A stretch of 64,000 nt of DNA, from NCBI GenBank assembly GCA_026018925.1, contig JAKSZU010000018.1, positions 31,620,452 to 31,684,451 of the forward strand, in the 5' to 3' direction. Source of the stretch: Tupaia tana (Eukaryota > Chordata > Mammalia > Scandentia > Tupaiidae). The notes beneath the pieces were generated by a model that had not been told where the DNA came from, searched no databases, and saw nothing but the letters and a program-made list of their open reading frames with translations. The position numbers and the translations under genes were made by a program. This document shows, piece after piece, positions 1-11,861 of this stretch. Position 1 is the stretch's first letter, and each line of letters opens with the position of its first letter.

Positions 1-1195
1 AGCAGGATACCAGCTAGAGATGGAATTTTTGTTCTGACTCCTCAGACTCTGAAGATAGATAATCTCTTTAGAAAAGGGCATGGGGCGCAGTTGTGTGAAT
101 TCTCAGTTCTAGTCACCATCGTAGATAGAAGGTGAGTAGAGGCGTTGCTATCATACGTACAAGCTGACTGTAAACTCACCCAAGACTGAAGATAGTAGAA
201 AACACCCACTGGAACTCCAACCCTGAGAAGGGTCTTGGGTCTTTCCTGCCACAGAAAGTCTCCTGAGATTGGTATTTGACTGCTTCGGCTCTTGCTGGTT
301 CTCCTCTCTTTTTCCAATTTCTTGACCCTCGTTGGATGGTCTCCAGAGAGCCTTGGCCAAGCCATTTTTTTTTCCCTTTTTCTTCTTGCATATAATTCTG
401 AGTAACTGTCAAATGTGTTGGAAATGAAATTTCCTGAGGCAGAAAAAAAAATTACTTGGGGGAAGCCTGAGCCGTGTTCCTGTCCCGCCAAGGGAATATA
501 GCATCTTGAGATAGGTAAGAATTGCCCTGGACAGTCCAGGCTTTGTTCCTCTGTCCCCTGAAAGCAGAATGTCTTTCAAAGCTTTATTTAGTGAGTCTTA
601 TTACCTTTAAGGTACAAGACCCAGGTGCAGTCTTTAAGGGTCCCAAAACAAAGGGGCATATGTAATTGAGACTCCATCTGGCTGAGGTAGCTTTCTTGAG
701 TGTTGGGAGACTGGTTCCCCATGAACCCTTGGCTTCTGGTGTTCTTGCCCAAGTAATACACATATTGCATGTAACTTGTTGCATGTGTGTTCTGCCTCAC
801 TATACTCAAGCAAATGGTAAAATCACAACCCAGGACATAGTGAGTGGAAGTGTTCAGATTCTTATTTTGGTGGTTGGCATATTTAGTATTTTCTGATGAT
901 CTTGCTGTCCTCCTTGAGTGGGAGTCCTCCCTTGTGATTAAATATTGTGAATCTACCTCAGAGCATTCTGACTACAAGATTATGGTCCTCCTTTGGTGGC
1001 ATCATTCCTGATCCCATCCTTGGAGCCTGATGGTAGACAGGCTCCATCTTAATCAAATGTGGCTGTTCTTAATACAGTCTGCCTATTAAAGCATTTTTTC
1101 CCAATACATTATTATACTTAAAAATAACTTCCTCATCTGACTAACAAGAGACTATGTGGTTAATTCTGTTTTGTGTCAAATAGTTCAGTTACTCT
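1..1195. other. single-copy non-coding sequence
   Basis: No repeat family or gene is recognised here. The longest minus-strand reading frame (42-491) overlaps other frames on both strands and has no recognisable domain. Its codons include a run encoded by A/T-rich homopolymers near 361-460. I see nothing that identifies a promoter or exon. Confidence 0.5.
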
Positions 1196-1500
1196 ATATT
1201 AACCAGTATAGGCTAGGCTATGCTGCAATAACAGATAATCATGTGTCAAGACATCAGGAGTTCATTTGCACCCATGAACCTGTGTTAGTGAAGAAATACT
1301 TCAGGGCACTTGGCTTCCATTCAGTGACTCAGTGATCCAAGCAGCTTCTCTCATCTTGATACATGGCCTCCATGATCACTGAAGAGACAACTGGGAGGTT
1401 GGCCATCAACTTTTAAATGATTTGGCCTAGAAATAATACTTATGATCACACCCATTAAGCATAATTAATCACATGGCCCTACATACTGCAAGCAATCTGG
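1196..1500. mobile_element. old LTR-like fragment (ERVL or MaLR type, tentative)
   Basis: The order of motifs (ctgcaataaca near the left, then sentences of the type cagcttctctcatcttg and cacatggccctac) resembles the body of ancient mammalian ERVL/MaLR LTRs. Divergence is high and no coding region is attached. The family name is an inference from memory of consensus order. Confidence 0.35.
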
Positions 1501-1689
1501 GAAATATGAAGAAACTTGTGAATATAAGATGAGCATGAAATTCCTTTGCCCCAATCCCTTCTTGCCATACTTTAGAAACTCAATAATCCCTAAGAGGACT
1601 TCTGGGCTCTTATTAGGATATGAAGTCACTTGTGAACCTACTATCAGGGCTGGTCTAGGATATGCCAAAACCCTGAAGCAGAGATGAAA

Positions 1690-1925
1690 GGGACATCCCT
1701 TGATAAATAAGATCAGCTAATATTTATTTAGTATTTTCTATATGTCAGGCATGTGCTTAACTTTTCCATGTATTGTCTCATTTAATCCTTTCAATGATCT
1801 TATGAGGAAGTCACTATTAAGAATCCCCCACTTACTGCCAAATTACCAGAGGCTCAGAGAAGTTAAGTGACTTGCCCAAGTGTCTCAGTCAATATGTGAT
1901 AGAGCCTGGGGTTTACAGAGCAGAG
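1690..1925 (-). mobile_element. MIR SINE (minus strand)
   Basis: The stretch containing gaggctcagagaagttaagt followed by gacttgcccaag is the reverse complement of the conserved MIR core. The left part (tctcatttaatcctttcaat) is the reverse complement of the MIR 3' region. It is old and diverged. Confidence 0.8.
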
Positions 1926-2484
1926 CACCATGCTGCACTTGGGCTGCTGTAGTGCAAAGCCCTGGGCTGTGCACATGTCAACTCTAAGAGGTCATTGTGC
2001 ATTCAGAGAGGATTGTTTTGAACTTCTCCTGCCATAGATGATGGTTTCCAGCCTCAGCAATCTCCAGAATACCAGTCACCTTGAGACCCTGCCCTTCAAG
2101 AGATCTAGTGCCTCACAGACCACGCCCTCCCATTGGGCCCAGCATCCCTAGGCTCAGGTTCTTTGAGGCTGGCTGCTCTAGTCCTGCCTGAATGACATAG
2201 AGGATTTGATTGAGGGCAACATTAGTACCTGTTGACCCCAAGTGAGCAGAATTGTTATTCAGGAAGAGAGGTGGGAACATCCCAAAGCTTGTTTCTTAAG
2301 TAGAGGACAATGGTCTTGAGCCCCAGAGAAAAAGAGCAACCTCCTTGGGACCTTCTCCTGTCAGTCTCCCCTTAGCACAATGGGAACTGGTTTTGCTCTC
2401 ATTTGGGCCTTAAAAATGGGGACCTCTGAGACTCTGAACCATAGCTAGATAATAAAAGTTTTGCTCAGAAAGATGGATGGTTCA

Positions 2485-2680
2485 GGGCCTTCTGCCCTTG
2501 AGGAGCTGCTATGCTCCTACAGGAGATAGACAGCAAATCATTTTAAGATGAGGAGAAAACCACTATAGTAGAAGGAGGTAAACACATGATAGGACCCAGG
2601 AGTGGTAGTCATTTTCTGTGGGTAGAGAAGGTTTTGTTGAGGATGTGATAAGGATTCTGAAGGGTTTCACCTTGTTTGGA
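2485..2680 (-). mobile_element. L2 LINE 3' fragment (minus strand)
   Basis: The text around cccttgaggagctgctatgc and the following GA-rich sentences resemble the reverse complement of the L2 3' region found across mammals. There is no reading frame. Confidence 0.5.
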
Positions 2681-2929
2681 CCAGGGGATGATAATGTGGA
2701 AGTGTGTGATATGTCCTGACAATGCTAATTTAACCAACAGACTATGGAACTAGGCATAGGCTGTGGCAAAAAGATGAAAATAGATCAGAGATGGGCTCTG
2801 GGTGAAATTCCCAGGGAGTGGGGCATTTGACTTGAGCCATTCTGAAAATAGAGAGGACATAGAGAAGTTAAGATAGAAGCTTCTCTTGGACAGAGGCCAA
2901 AGCCCAAGGAGATCAAGGCCCTAGATGGA

Positions 2930-3260
2930 AGGCATGCTTTTCTATTGCTGGGTGGAAAATGACTGCAAATATAGTAGCTTGAACAACATCCATTCATCAG
3001 CTCACAGGGCTGGAGGTCAGAAGTCTGGGTCTGGCATGACTGAACTCTCTGCTCAAGGTCTCACTGCTGAAATTGAGGTGTTTGCTGGGGCTACAGATCT
3101 CACCTGGGCTGGGGACTTCTTACAAATTCTCTGACTAATCTCAAAATTCATTTTCTTGTGACTGTAGGACTGAGGTCTCAGTTTCACTAGGTGTCAGCAG
3201 GAACTCCGGTCAGCTCTGAGATGCTCCACTCTGTCAGCAGTACACACACAGTGTTTCTTT
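2930..3260 (+). mobile_element. old ERVL-type LTR fragment (MLT2-like, tentative)
   Basis: The order ttctattgctg, cagggctggaggtcagaagt, aattgaggtgtttgctgggg and gactgtaggactgaggtctc follows the ancient ERVL LTR layout that I associate with MLT2. It is heavily diverged and has no gag/pol sequence nearby. Confidence 0.45.
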
Positions 3261-5109
3261 CTCCACGGCTGGCGGGGCTCTCAGACTTCTGTGTCTAGTG
3301 TAAGAAAATGCTCCAGGATTAGACCAGACTCACCCAGCCCATCTCTCTTTCTAAAGGTCAATTGGGGCTTCAACACCATCTGAAAAAATCCTTCACAGCT
3401 ATACCTAGATAGATTAGTGTTTGACTGAATAATGAAAGGCTGAGAATCTTGGGAAACCAGCTTATAAGTCTGCCCACAAAAGGGGCCCCAGGCACCTGGG
3501 CAGAGGTCCAGGGAGTGTTAAATAGAGTAATGGGAGGGAAGGGAGGCTGCCCAGGCCAAGAATGCAGATGAAGCTTGACCCTGAGTCTTGGAGGGTCGGC
3601 CTTAGAGTAGTGGTGTGCCTGGGTCTCTCTTAGGTTGGTCTGCCTGGAAGGGATATCTGGTCAGTGGAAGTTGCCTCACTGGCTGGCTATCCCTAGGGCA
3701 TGGCTGCTGCTGGGCATCTAAGTCTATGGTGGGCAGCAAAGGCTGGAAAAAATTCCTACAGGAAGAGATTCTGTGCCCTCCTAGGTAACCCAGCTCCCAA
3801 GTCTTCAGTTCCTGCTGGGTCTTCTAGTGCTGTAGCTGCTCAGAGAAGAAGGAGGCCCCTATCCAAGGTTCTCCTGGTCTAGTCACCTCCCTTCTGAGCC
3901 CCCATGTCTCCACTACCTGGACTGAAGGACCAGGGGAGGTACAGCTGAAAGACACCATGAGTAGTATCTCTACTTTCAGGGCAGGCCCTGGTTCAAAGGT
4001 TGCCAAAACTTAGAAGAGTTGAAGGACTTGATTAAAAGCATCTGCATTTTCTACAGGGGTGGAAACTGAAGCCAGAAACAGAGTCGTGCACACTTAGAGC
4101 TGGCGAGGGACAAGAGCAACTTGAGCTGTGGCCTTCTATGTGCTCACTTGGGCCTCAGACACCACTCCCATCTCAGTGTCCATACTCTTTCTTTGCCTCC
4201 TTCCAGAAACTCTGACATTCAAACCTCCATAAGTCAGAAAAGAGGACCCACACTCACTCCTCAGTGAGACTCTGGGGACTTGATGTTCTGTTCTAACAAG
4301 TGGGGCAGTTCTTAACCCAAAAGTCAGGGCAAAGTTTAACCCAAAGGAGTGAACAACCAAAGGCAAAGAGGGATGGCAGAAGCTTCTTTGGCAGAGAGAA
4401 CAGAGGGCTTCCTGGTTCTCCAAAATGCTCTCTCTCATCTCAGGTGTTCCCTTCTCCCCTCCATGTAAACTGAGTTTCTAATATACCCCTCCTTGTTTCT
4501 TAGCCTACTTTCTTTCCCCACCCCAAGTCTTCAGTTCTGAAATATTTTCTTGATAAACTTTAGTGACTGTATATGAGGTGAGGAGAAAAGCCCCTGGTTG
4601 CAAGCATCTCAAACTGTCATGTTGTTTGAAGTCACAGCTTGGGGTTCCCAAAGGGCCTGGGTTGCAATGGTTAACTAAACAGTGCCCTGTGGACATGGTC
4701 TGGAAAAGGAAGTCCCTGGCCTTCACCCACTGAGAAGCCCCGTCAGAGTTTAAGCCGGTGTGAGCTTCAGTGTTCAGGTGGAAGGAAGTTGGTACTATTC
4801 CCTGGAGCTTGAGGAAACAGATGCCTGAGAAAGCCTGTGGATTACTTGTCTGGCGTGTGTGACCTGCTAATTAAGTTTCACTATTTACCTCTGGAAGGGG
4901 CTTCCCAGACTCTGTAGAGGGCCTGACCTGTCTCTTCTCTCATTCCAACACTCCACCCCCAATCAGGCCTTAGAACCCTCTGGCTCTATGAAAAGGGTGG
5001 GTAAATTATCGGGTTATGGGGAAAAGGAGGAGTTACCTAATCCTATACCTGATCTCAGCTGCCCCGGCAGGCAAAGAGCAAGCTTAGGGCGTAGGAGGTA
5101 AGAAAATGA
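3261..5109. other. single-copy non-coding sequence
   Basis: No repeat family or domain is recognised. Short frames (for example 3700-3882 plus and 4136-4438 minus) have no recognisable protein motif and overlap frames on the other strand, so none is called as a gene. Confidence 0.5.
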
Positions 5110-5250
5110 AGATGTTCAGCTAAAGCTAACCAGCACTTTCTAGTTAAATGACCTTCCTTGATCTCTCTGAAGGTCATTTTCCACATTTGTAAAGTGGAGG
5201 AAATAATCCCATTTACCTGTGAGGATTTTTGGAAGGCTTAGAAAAGGGAT
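5110..5250 (+). mobile_element. MIR SINE fragment
   Basis: Weak MIR signature: ctagttaaatgaccttcctt, then ttccacatttgtaaagtgga and gtgaggatttttggaaggc, in the MIR order. Diverged. Confidence 0.6.
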
Positions 5251-5670
5251 TATGGAAGAAAGGCAGAAAGCCCATCCAATGTCCACTCTGCTCTTTTTCA
5301 TTTCCTAAAGACCCATGGTTCTTTATTTGCACTCAGGGTAAAAGACATTTCTAGGCTCCCTTTAACCTAAGAATGACCCATGAAATGTGAATGAAAATTA
5401 TTGGTGGTGGCAGTGGCGGTAGTTACCAAGAAACACTATAGGGGCTGCATCAATGGAGAGACAAATGTGTTTTTCTTCCCTGCTTCCTCTTCCCTCTTTC
5501 CTGGTGTGCAGACATAATGACTGGAACACTAGCAGCCATCTTGGAGCATGAAGTGGCCTTGAGAATAGATTCAGTGGGACTAAAAGATGGAGATATCACA
5601 CTAGCCCTGGACAGTCCATTTCTGGATTTCTTTTGAGGGTCAGATAATTAACCTATATTTTTGCTTAAGC

Positions 5671-5855
5671 CACTGGTTCTCAAACTTTAACACACATCAG
5701 AATTACCTGATGGGCTTGTTAAAATGCCAAACTGGCTCCATCCCCTGATTTTCTGATCCAAAAGACATGGAGTGGGGCCTGAGAACTTTGTTTCTAACAT
5801 GTTCTCAGGTGATCCTTCTGCGGCTGGTCTGGGTACCACACTTTGAGAACCACTC
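5671..5855 (+). mobile_element. MER5A-like hAT DNA transposon, near full length
   Basis: The element begins cactggttctcaaa and ends ctttgagaaccactc, which are its terminal inverted repeats. Between them are catcagaattacctgatggg, gcttgttaaaatgcc, gtggggcctgagaactttg and ttctcaggtgatccttctgc, in the order known for MER5A (non-autonomous hAT-Charlie). At about 185 bp it is close to full family length. It is an inert fossil shared by placental mammals. Confidence 0.85.
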
Positions 5856-6264
5856 GTTCAAGTCACTGTTAACCAAGATTTCTATTTTATGAAGCAGAAC
5901 CCAATTCTAACTTACTTAGCGGAGTAGGGACTTTGTACTTCGTAAATGTACTTCATAATTTTGGACAGGAATTAAATGATAGTGAGGGGGTTAACCTGTT
6001 CACTCTCATGGGATCCATCTGTGGGGATGTATCAGAGGTTTGAGGGGGTAGGAGCAGAAACCTGAGAGGATGACCACTCTGTCCACTCCCCACTGAAGGG
6101 CAGGCTTGACCTTAAGAACCCCAAAGGTGAGTGGGTTTTCCAAGGCTTTCATGTGTGGAAAGGTCGAGGTACCACATCGTGAAGGCCTGTCATATATAAT
6201 CTCCTGTTCTCCCATGTATCTCGGAAACTCAACACATATACTATGCAATGAAAAGATTTGGGGG

Positions 6265-6510
6265 AGGGCCAGACAGTGACTCAGCAGAAAAATTTAATGC
6301 TCCATGAGTAATCCCACATAAGAGGGTTGCCAGTTCAAGGCTGGAGAGCTTGAGTGTACAGCAACATGTGTACCAATGATCCAAGACTGGCTAAAGGATG
6401 GGGGGGGGTAGGTTGTGGGGTAAGGATTCTGTTGGAGGTACAATTTCTGTCTTTCTCTCTCTCTGTCTCTCTAGCTCATGAAAGAAATACAAATAAATAA
6501 ATTTTATTTA
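6265..6510 (+). mobile_element. tRNA-derived SINE, type C
   Basis: A diverged tRNA-like head (gggccagacagtgactcagc) is followed by a body, a CT-rich run (tctttctctctctctgtctc) and the tail ctcatgaaagaaatacaaat with AAATAAAT repeats. A run of nine or ten G lies mid-body near 6402. This layout matches the other type C copies. Confidence 0.6.
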
Positions 6511-6572
6511 AAAATTATTTTAAGAATATTTTCTGAAGGCAGATTCAAAGAGAGCCAAGCCCTCTGCATGTA

Positions 6573-6963
6573 TGAGACTGAAAAGTTTGTGGAATAATGG
6601 AATTAAAGTACAAGTTTATTTTGGTGCAAAACAATTTTAAATCCACACATAGCTTGACATTTTCTGAGGGGCCAGCAGATGGTGTAACAGTTATGTTGCT
6701 GGACTCCCAACATGGCTGGCCATGGTTCAAGTCCCAAATCTGGTGGCTTGAATATCATGTTGGGTGTGTGTGCGTGTGTGCCCAAGATCCCAAGAGGATA
6801 ATGGAGAAGGGATTGTGGTGTGGTCATCTACCCTGGGGGGGGGGGTGATGTCTCACTTTCCCTCTCACTGTCTCTGTCTCCCTCTCTCTCTCTGGTGAAT
6901 ACACCTGACCTAAGCCAAAAACTTTTTAAAAAATGCATTTTCTGTGAGCTTTTTGAAGACCAC
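6573..6963 (+). mobile_element. palindromic DNA element of ~120 bp (copy 1), split by a SINE
   Basis: The left end gactgaaaagtttgtgg and right end gagctttttgaagacc form an imperfect terminal inverted repeat. The interior aatggaattaaagtacaagt is shared with the copies at 27391-27513 and 37990-38393. A type A SINE (6667-6935) splits it. No transposase is present, so it is a non-autonomous element. I cannot name the family. Confidence 0.65.
6667..6935 (+). mobile_element. tRNA-derived SINE, type A, nested
   Basis: The tRNA-like head begins ggggccagcagatggtgtaa. A B-box-like ggttcaagtccc follows, then the body and CT-rich region, and an A-rich tail. A 9-bp duplication cattttctg flanks it (6658-6666 and 6936-6944), showing insertion into the palindromic DNA element. 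A G-run of about 13 lies near 6835. Confidence 0.85.
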
Positions 6964-6984
6964 CCTCCCTCTCTCACTTAATCC

Positions 6985-7085
6985 TTATGCCTCATTTCAC
7001 AGATGAGGAAACAGGTGAGACTGACAATGGGTAAGTAACTTGTCCATAGTCACAAAACACTAGTATGTGATGAGGCCTGTTCTTA
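6985..7085 (-). mobile_element. MIR SINE fragment (minus strand)
   Basis: The run tttcacagatgaggaaacag followed by gtaagtaacttgtccatagt is the reverse complement of the MIR core. Confidence 0.65.
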
Positions 7086-7904
7086 ATAAAGATCTGCATG
7101 ATGGTAAATTCCACATTCCAGATGATGACTTAAGGCTACAGTCACTCTTGCCCTGCCATTATTATGTGCTCAGATTAGCAAAGCAAGACAGAAAAGCAAG
7201 AGGGTTTGGGGGCAGCTTTGGAAGAGGGTAGGAGAGAGTTGGGTTCACCAAAGCTCTGGGGCCACCCTCTACCCTGTGTCTCTGGACCTCCATTAAGGGC
7301 TTAATACCAAGCTCTCTAAAAGTCCAGTCAGGCGGCCCCTTCTCCTGGCAGGTGGGCTGTGGTGACAGATTGGAAGTCACACTTCTCCCAGGGCAAGGGT
7401 CAGTGGCCTAGTACTGCCAGCTGTTCCAATAAAATATGAAGTTCGGAAACTCTAGGCCATCTCTCTCTCTCCACTGAGCAATGACCTTGCAGTTGCCTCC
7501 CAAGCTAGCTTGATTTATCAACTCCAACTCATGCAGCCAAGAAGGGATGAATGAGCTCCAGGGCCTTGCCAATGAGAGCAGGGTCCCTAGGAACAGGGAG
7601 GCCATGGCTATCGGAGCTATTTGTCACTACCCAGTCCTGCTTAACTGTGGGAGGATAAAGCAGAGAAGTGTTGGATTACACTGTGTAAATCCCAGTCTTT
7701 TGTAGGACAGCCTGGTATCCCACTGGCCAGGAGGATGCTCCTATGTAGAAGGGTGATCCAAGACACCTCTCACGGCCTCCTATCCCCACTCCTCTGCCTC
7801 CCACCCTCACATTAGGAAAGAGACAGCTTTGGGAAAGGCCTCAAATGGGGCCCTGCAGGGAGATACTGGAGAGCTAAATGGTGTGACAGCTCAAGTGTAA
7901 CCTG
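7086..7904. other. single-copy non-coding sequence
   Basis: No recognised repeat or exon. Reading frames on the minus strand at 7162-7380 and 7408-7605 carry no known motif. Confidence 0.45.
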
Positions 7905-8155
7905 GTTGGTACATTCTGAAACCAGAGCATCCTGGGTTCAAATCCTGGTTCTGCCATTTAGCCAAGGAGTAGTAGACAAGTCATGAGACCTCTCTCCTCC
8001 AGGCATCATAGTTAAGGGCACTCTGGATTTGAATCTGTGTTTTGTCCTTTACCCGCTGTGTGGCTTTGGGAAAGTTACTTTATCTCTCTCTCTCTCCATG
8101 TGCCTCAATTTTCTCTTCTGTAACACAGAAAGTACTTAATGTATAGGTCTATATT
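7905..8155 (+). mobile_element. two adjacent MIR SINE fragments
   Basis: The first piece (to about 8000) has gggttcaaatcctggttctg, the MIR tRNA-like B-box area. The second starts again at catagttaagggcactctgg and continues through tggctttgggaaagttactt and cctcaattttctcttctgta. Two heads in the same orientation imply two insertions rather than one. Confidence 0.75.
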
Positions 8156-8157
8156 AA

Positions 8158-8510
8158 ATTCTTAGGGCTGTCCTAACAAATTGCTACAAAACTGGAGGAC
8201 TTAAAACAGCATACATGTGTTCTCTCACAGTTCTGGAAGCTGGAAGTTCAAAATCTAGGCATTGACAGGGCCATATTCTTCTTGATGGAGGATTTTTTCC
8301 TGCCTCTTTCCACTTCTGGTGGCTCTAAGAGCTCCTGGGCCCATGGCAGTGTCACTCCAGTCTCTGCATTTGTCTTCACTTGGCCTTCTCCTCTTCCTGG
8401 TGTCTGCTCTTCTCTTCTGTCTCTTGTAAGGACACTCGTCATGGAATTGAGGGCCCAGTCGATAATCCAGGATGACCTCACTCGAGATCCTTACGTTTGC
8501 CAAGACCGTA
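8158..8510 (-). mobile_element. MaLR LTR (MLT1-like), minus strand
   Basis: The motifs agggctgtcctaacaaattg, cacagttctggaagctggaa and cttgtaaggacactcgtcat occur in the order expected for the reverse complement of an MLT1-type LTR. It is diverged. A short frame within it is not a gene. Confidence 0.7.
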
Positions 8511-8654
8511 TTTCCCTACTCTAGCTCCTGGCTCTACCCAAAGCAGCTCTATTTCACCTGTTTTATAGATTGGGGTTTTTAGTAAAATATCACCAGACAT
8601 ACACTTAGCAGCATGTGGGGGGGAAGCAACTATACCATTACTGGTGAAGATGTA

Positions 8655-9300
8655 AAACAACCTGATCTGTCATTTATTGCTGGTGGGAATGTGAAATGGT
8701 ACAATTACTTTAGAAAATGATTGGTGGTTCCTTAGAAAGTGAAATATATATTTTCCATGTGACCCAGATCTCCAAAAGAATGTGTGTGTGTAGATATATT
8801 TACACAAAAACCTGTACACAAATATTCATAGAAGCTTCATTTGTAATAACTGGAAGATGGAAACCAGCTGGATGACCCCCGTGTGGGGAATGAACAAACA
8901 GTATTCATCCATACGATGAATATTACTCAGCAATAAAAAGGAAGGAGCCACTGATCACCCAGCCATGTGAATATATCTCAAGTTCTTCATATCCAATAAA
9001 ATGGCCATCTTATTTTGATTCCATTTACAGAACATTCTGGAAAAGGGAAAACTTTAACAGAAAGATAAAGATTAGTGGTTGTTGGGGGTGTGGGAATGGG
9101 TTGACCACAAAGGAATTTTGGGAGCTTTTTTTTTTTTTTTTTGTTCCGGGGGGATGTATTTCTTCTGTGTCATGATTGTGGTCATAGATATACAACCATC
9201 TGTGTTTGTTAGACTAGAATTGTATGCTATGAGGGTGAGTTTTGCTGAATGTAAATTATACCTTCATTTAAAACAAAAATTCATCTGAAAAAGATTTTGT
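8655..9300 (+). mobile_element. LINE-1 ORF2 3' end and 3'UTR fragment
   Basis: The text tgctggtgggaatgtgaaat, then tacacaaatattcatagaag, aatattactcagcaataaaa and ttgctgaatgtaaattatac follows the end of old mammalian L1 ORF2 and its 3'UTR on the plus strand. The reading frame is destroyed. A poly(T) run of about 18 lies at 9126-9143. Confidence 0.85.
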
Positions 9301-10430
9301 TGCTACAAAACAAAAGCTGGAAAATCCCCAAACTGGAACCAACTAAAGGTCTTTCCCAATATGTTAGTGTGGGTTCTCAGGAAGACTCAGCTGCCGGCCC
9401 TGGCGGCTCTGAGCCGAGGCCAGAACTTGGTTTGTGGATCTGATACCCTGTGTCTGAGTATCTGCTGGGGCCCCACCTGGGAAACATTTGGTCCTCTCTT
9501 GCCTGTCCCTGTGCGGCCTCCACTGGACAAACACTGACCCCTGCTGTCTCCTTCTAGTCCTTCTTCTCTCCAGCTTGGTCTCAGGGCCAGTAATCATGGT
9601 CCATCTCTGTCTAGGGGGAGGGGGGTCTTTGGGAATAGTGGATGCGAGTATCTAAGGCCAGAACAAGAACTGGCAGCTGGTGTGTCAGGGCATGGAGGAG
9701 GTGCTGGAACTGGACCTTAGTCCTGGGGCATCCAGCCTCTTCATGCCCCTGGGACCGGACAGGGTAAGCAAAGATGAGGTGGAAAGCCAGGGCTCCGCTC
9801 CAGGACACCTCGCTGCTACTTGCCTTGTCTGGGTGTGAGAGAGAGGGTACCAGGGGTTCCACAGAGAGGGGCAGCACTTGAGTGGGGGCTGACAGGTTTA
9901 ACTTTGATGAAGTTGTAAGTTTCTGGGTCTTGGTCTCTCTGGATGTTGGAGGTGGATGCCAATCCCCACTTCCCTAATTCATTTGATTAGTCAAGTAGTG
10001 CTTTTTGGGCATTAGGGGATGAGCCTCACTGCTGGGGTCTCCAAGCCCATGAAGATCTCAGACCCAGAGTGACTGTGGTATCAACAAGTTGTGAACAACC
10101 CAGGTCCGGTCCAGTCTATGGGAAGATGAGTGAGAGGAAGGCCTTGGGACTGGTCTGTTATTCACTCCCACCTGGGAACAACACAGGGAGAATGAGGTGA
10201 AGAGAGGCCAGCTGGAAGCAGAGCTGGGAGGTGCAGAACAGGATTGATTCTGTATTTCCTCAGCAACTTCTTGACCCTCCCATCCCTGAGCCCCATTAAC
10301 TCTGTCTTTAGATGTTCATTCAGATCAGTTGGCCCCATCCCTGGCCGCTACCCAGTCACCCCTGTAATAAACATGGCCAGGGCTAGAAGAGACCCAAGGG
10401 GCCAGGGACAACATTCCTAGGACCACACAC
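9301..10430. other. single-copy non-coding sequence
   Basis: Relatively GC-rich single-copy sequence. The minus frame 9611-9877 begins with a leucine-rich stretch but shows no recognised domain or splice context. No repeat is recognised. Confidence 0.45.
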
Positions 10431-10780
10431 TGATGTGCATGTACTCACATGAATGGCTCTTTGCATGTGTCTAACTATATGTGCATATGAGTGTGTGCCT
10501 GTGTGTACATGTGGATGCTTGTGGATTCTTGGACTTGCATGTATCTGCTCTTGCATGTGTGAGCGCAGTTGAGTGTATGTGCCTGTGTGCCTGTGTGTGT
10601 GAGCACTGTGGCCTATGCATGCTTTCGTGCTCCTGTGCGTACACAAGTGTCTTAATTGGTGGACACTGATATGCTCACATACACGTTCTGGCCTAGCAGG
10701 CCCATTCAATGTCTGTGTATGTCTGTTAGGATCTGTGTGCAGTGAGTGTGAGTCCATGAGTATGTGTTTGTGTGGGCATG
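10431..10780. repeat. degenerate TG-rich low-complexity tract
   Basis: About 350 bp of imperfect TG/TGTGCA repeats (tgtgcctgtgtgtacatgtg and similar), interrupted by substitutions. The 124-residue minus frame at 10383-10757 is His/Thr-rich only because it reads the complement of this tract, so it is not a gene. Confidence 0.8.
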
Positions 10781-11850
10781 GTGGGGCAGAGCTACCAGGG
10801 TCCAGAGCCCTGCTTAAGCTTCCAAGATCTTTTTCTTAGGAAGCCAGAAGCTGAGGCCCAGGCGAACACACAGCTGCCTTCTTTCTGGGGGCCAATCTAA
10901 AGCCTCTCCAGGTGACAACAGCCACTCCGGCAGGGCAGGGCAGGGCCAGGCCAAGCCCAGTCAGCCAAGAGCTGCCAAGCTCCCTTCATGTGGTGGCTCA
11001 GGCCTATTTCTGTCTTGTTTGGCTCATCCTGGCCGGGTGTTCCCGTCCAATAATGCCCCGTTTCTCCACCCGGCTATTTCAGCTGAGGAATGTGCTGTTT
11101 GTGTCTCAAGCAGAAAACCGAAAACCCCCATTATGGTTAGCTGTCCTGTGGCTTTGAGCAGCCACTGGTTTATTTAGGTTTCTCCTGGTCTATATTTGTC
11201 AATGGATGACATGTTGAACTTGGAAGGCAAAGGCTGGGGGTGGGGCCGGGCTTCTTTAGGGAGGCTGGTGCAGCATCTCAGTGGGGCCAGTGTTTGCCTT
11301 CTCCTCCAGGGGGTGCTGGCCTTCCCTCTGCCTAGCCTGGGCTACCCAGGTCACCCAGGGCACCACTCTCTCAGCCCTTCAGGTGCAGTGTGTTGGAGGT
11401 TGCTGCGGCCAGTCCTCCCTTCTCCCTACCTGCTCCAAAGTATTTTTCTAGAGCCCAGCTTCAGAGCAGTGAGGGTATGGTTGGGGCATAGAATCCAAAA
11501 CAAAACTGGTTCAGACCTTGACTCAGATGTCTACTGGCTGGTCTTATGCAAGTTACTGTCTTTTTTGAGCCACTCTCCCCTTGTCTATGAGATTGATTCA
11601 TTGATTGCCAGATGCAGATTCCACACTCTGGTGTTGGTCTTACAATCAATGGTTTGGCACTAACTGGCCAAACCAACATAAAATAATGGTTTCTACTTGG
11701 TAGTGTTGAGGAACCATACCAGCAGTACTATCCCCCATGGCACTTTCGAATTAAGATAATTTGAGGAGGTTTTAATAAAGGGGCAGGCAGGTGTGGGCAG
11801 GCTGTAGGGACACACCAGGGCAATAGCAAGGTACCTGAGTCTGGTAAAAG
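10781..11850. other. single-copy non-coding sequence
   Basis: GC-moderate. The part near 10980-11190 lacks any repeat signature and could be a conserved non-coding element, but nothing in the sequence proves that. The 155-residue plus frame at 11196-11663 has no recognisable domain. Confidence 0.45.
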
Positions 11851-11861
11851 AGAGGCTGTTA

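Noticed and set aside
9126..9143. Poly(T) run as the tail of a separate minus-strand retroposon
   Set aside because: It lies within continuous plus-strand L1 3'UTR text with no flanking duplication or second element.
10383..10757. His/Thr-rich frame that might suggest a repeat protein
   Set aside because: It simply translates the complement of a TG-rich low-complexity tract.
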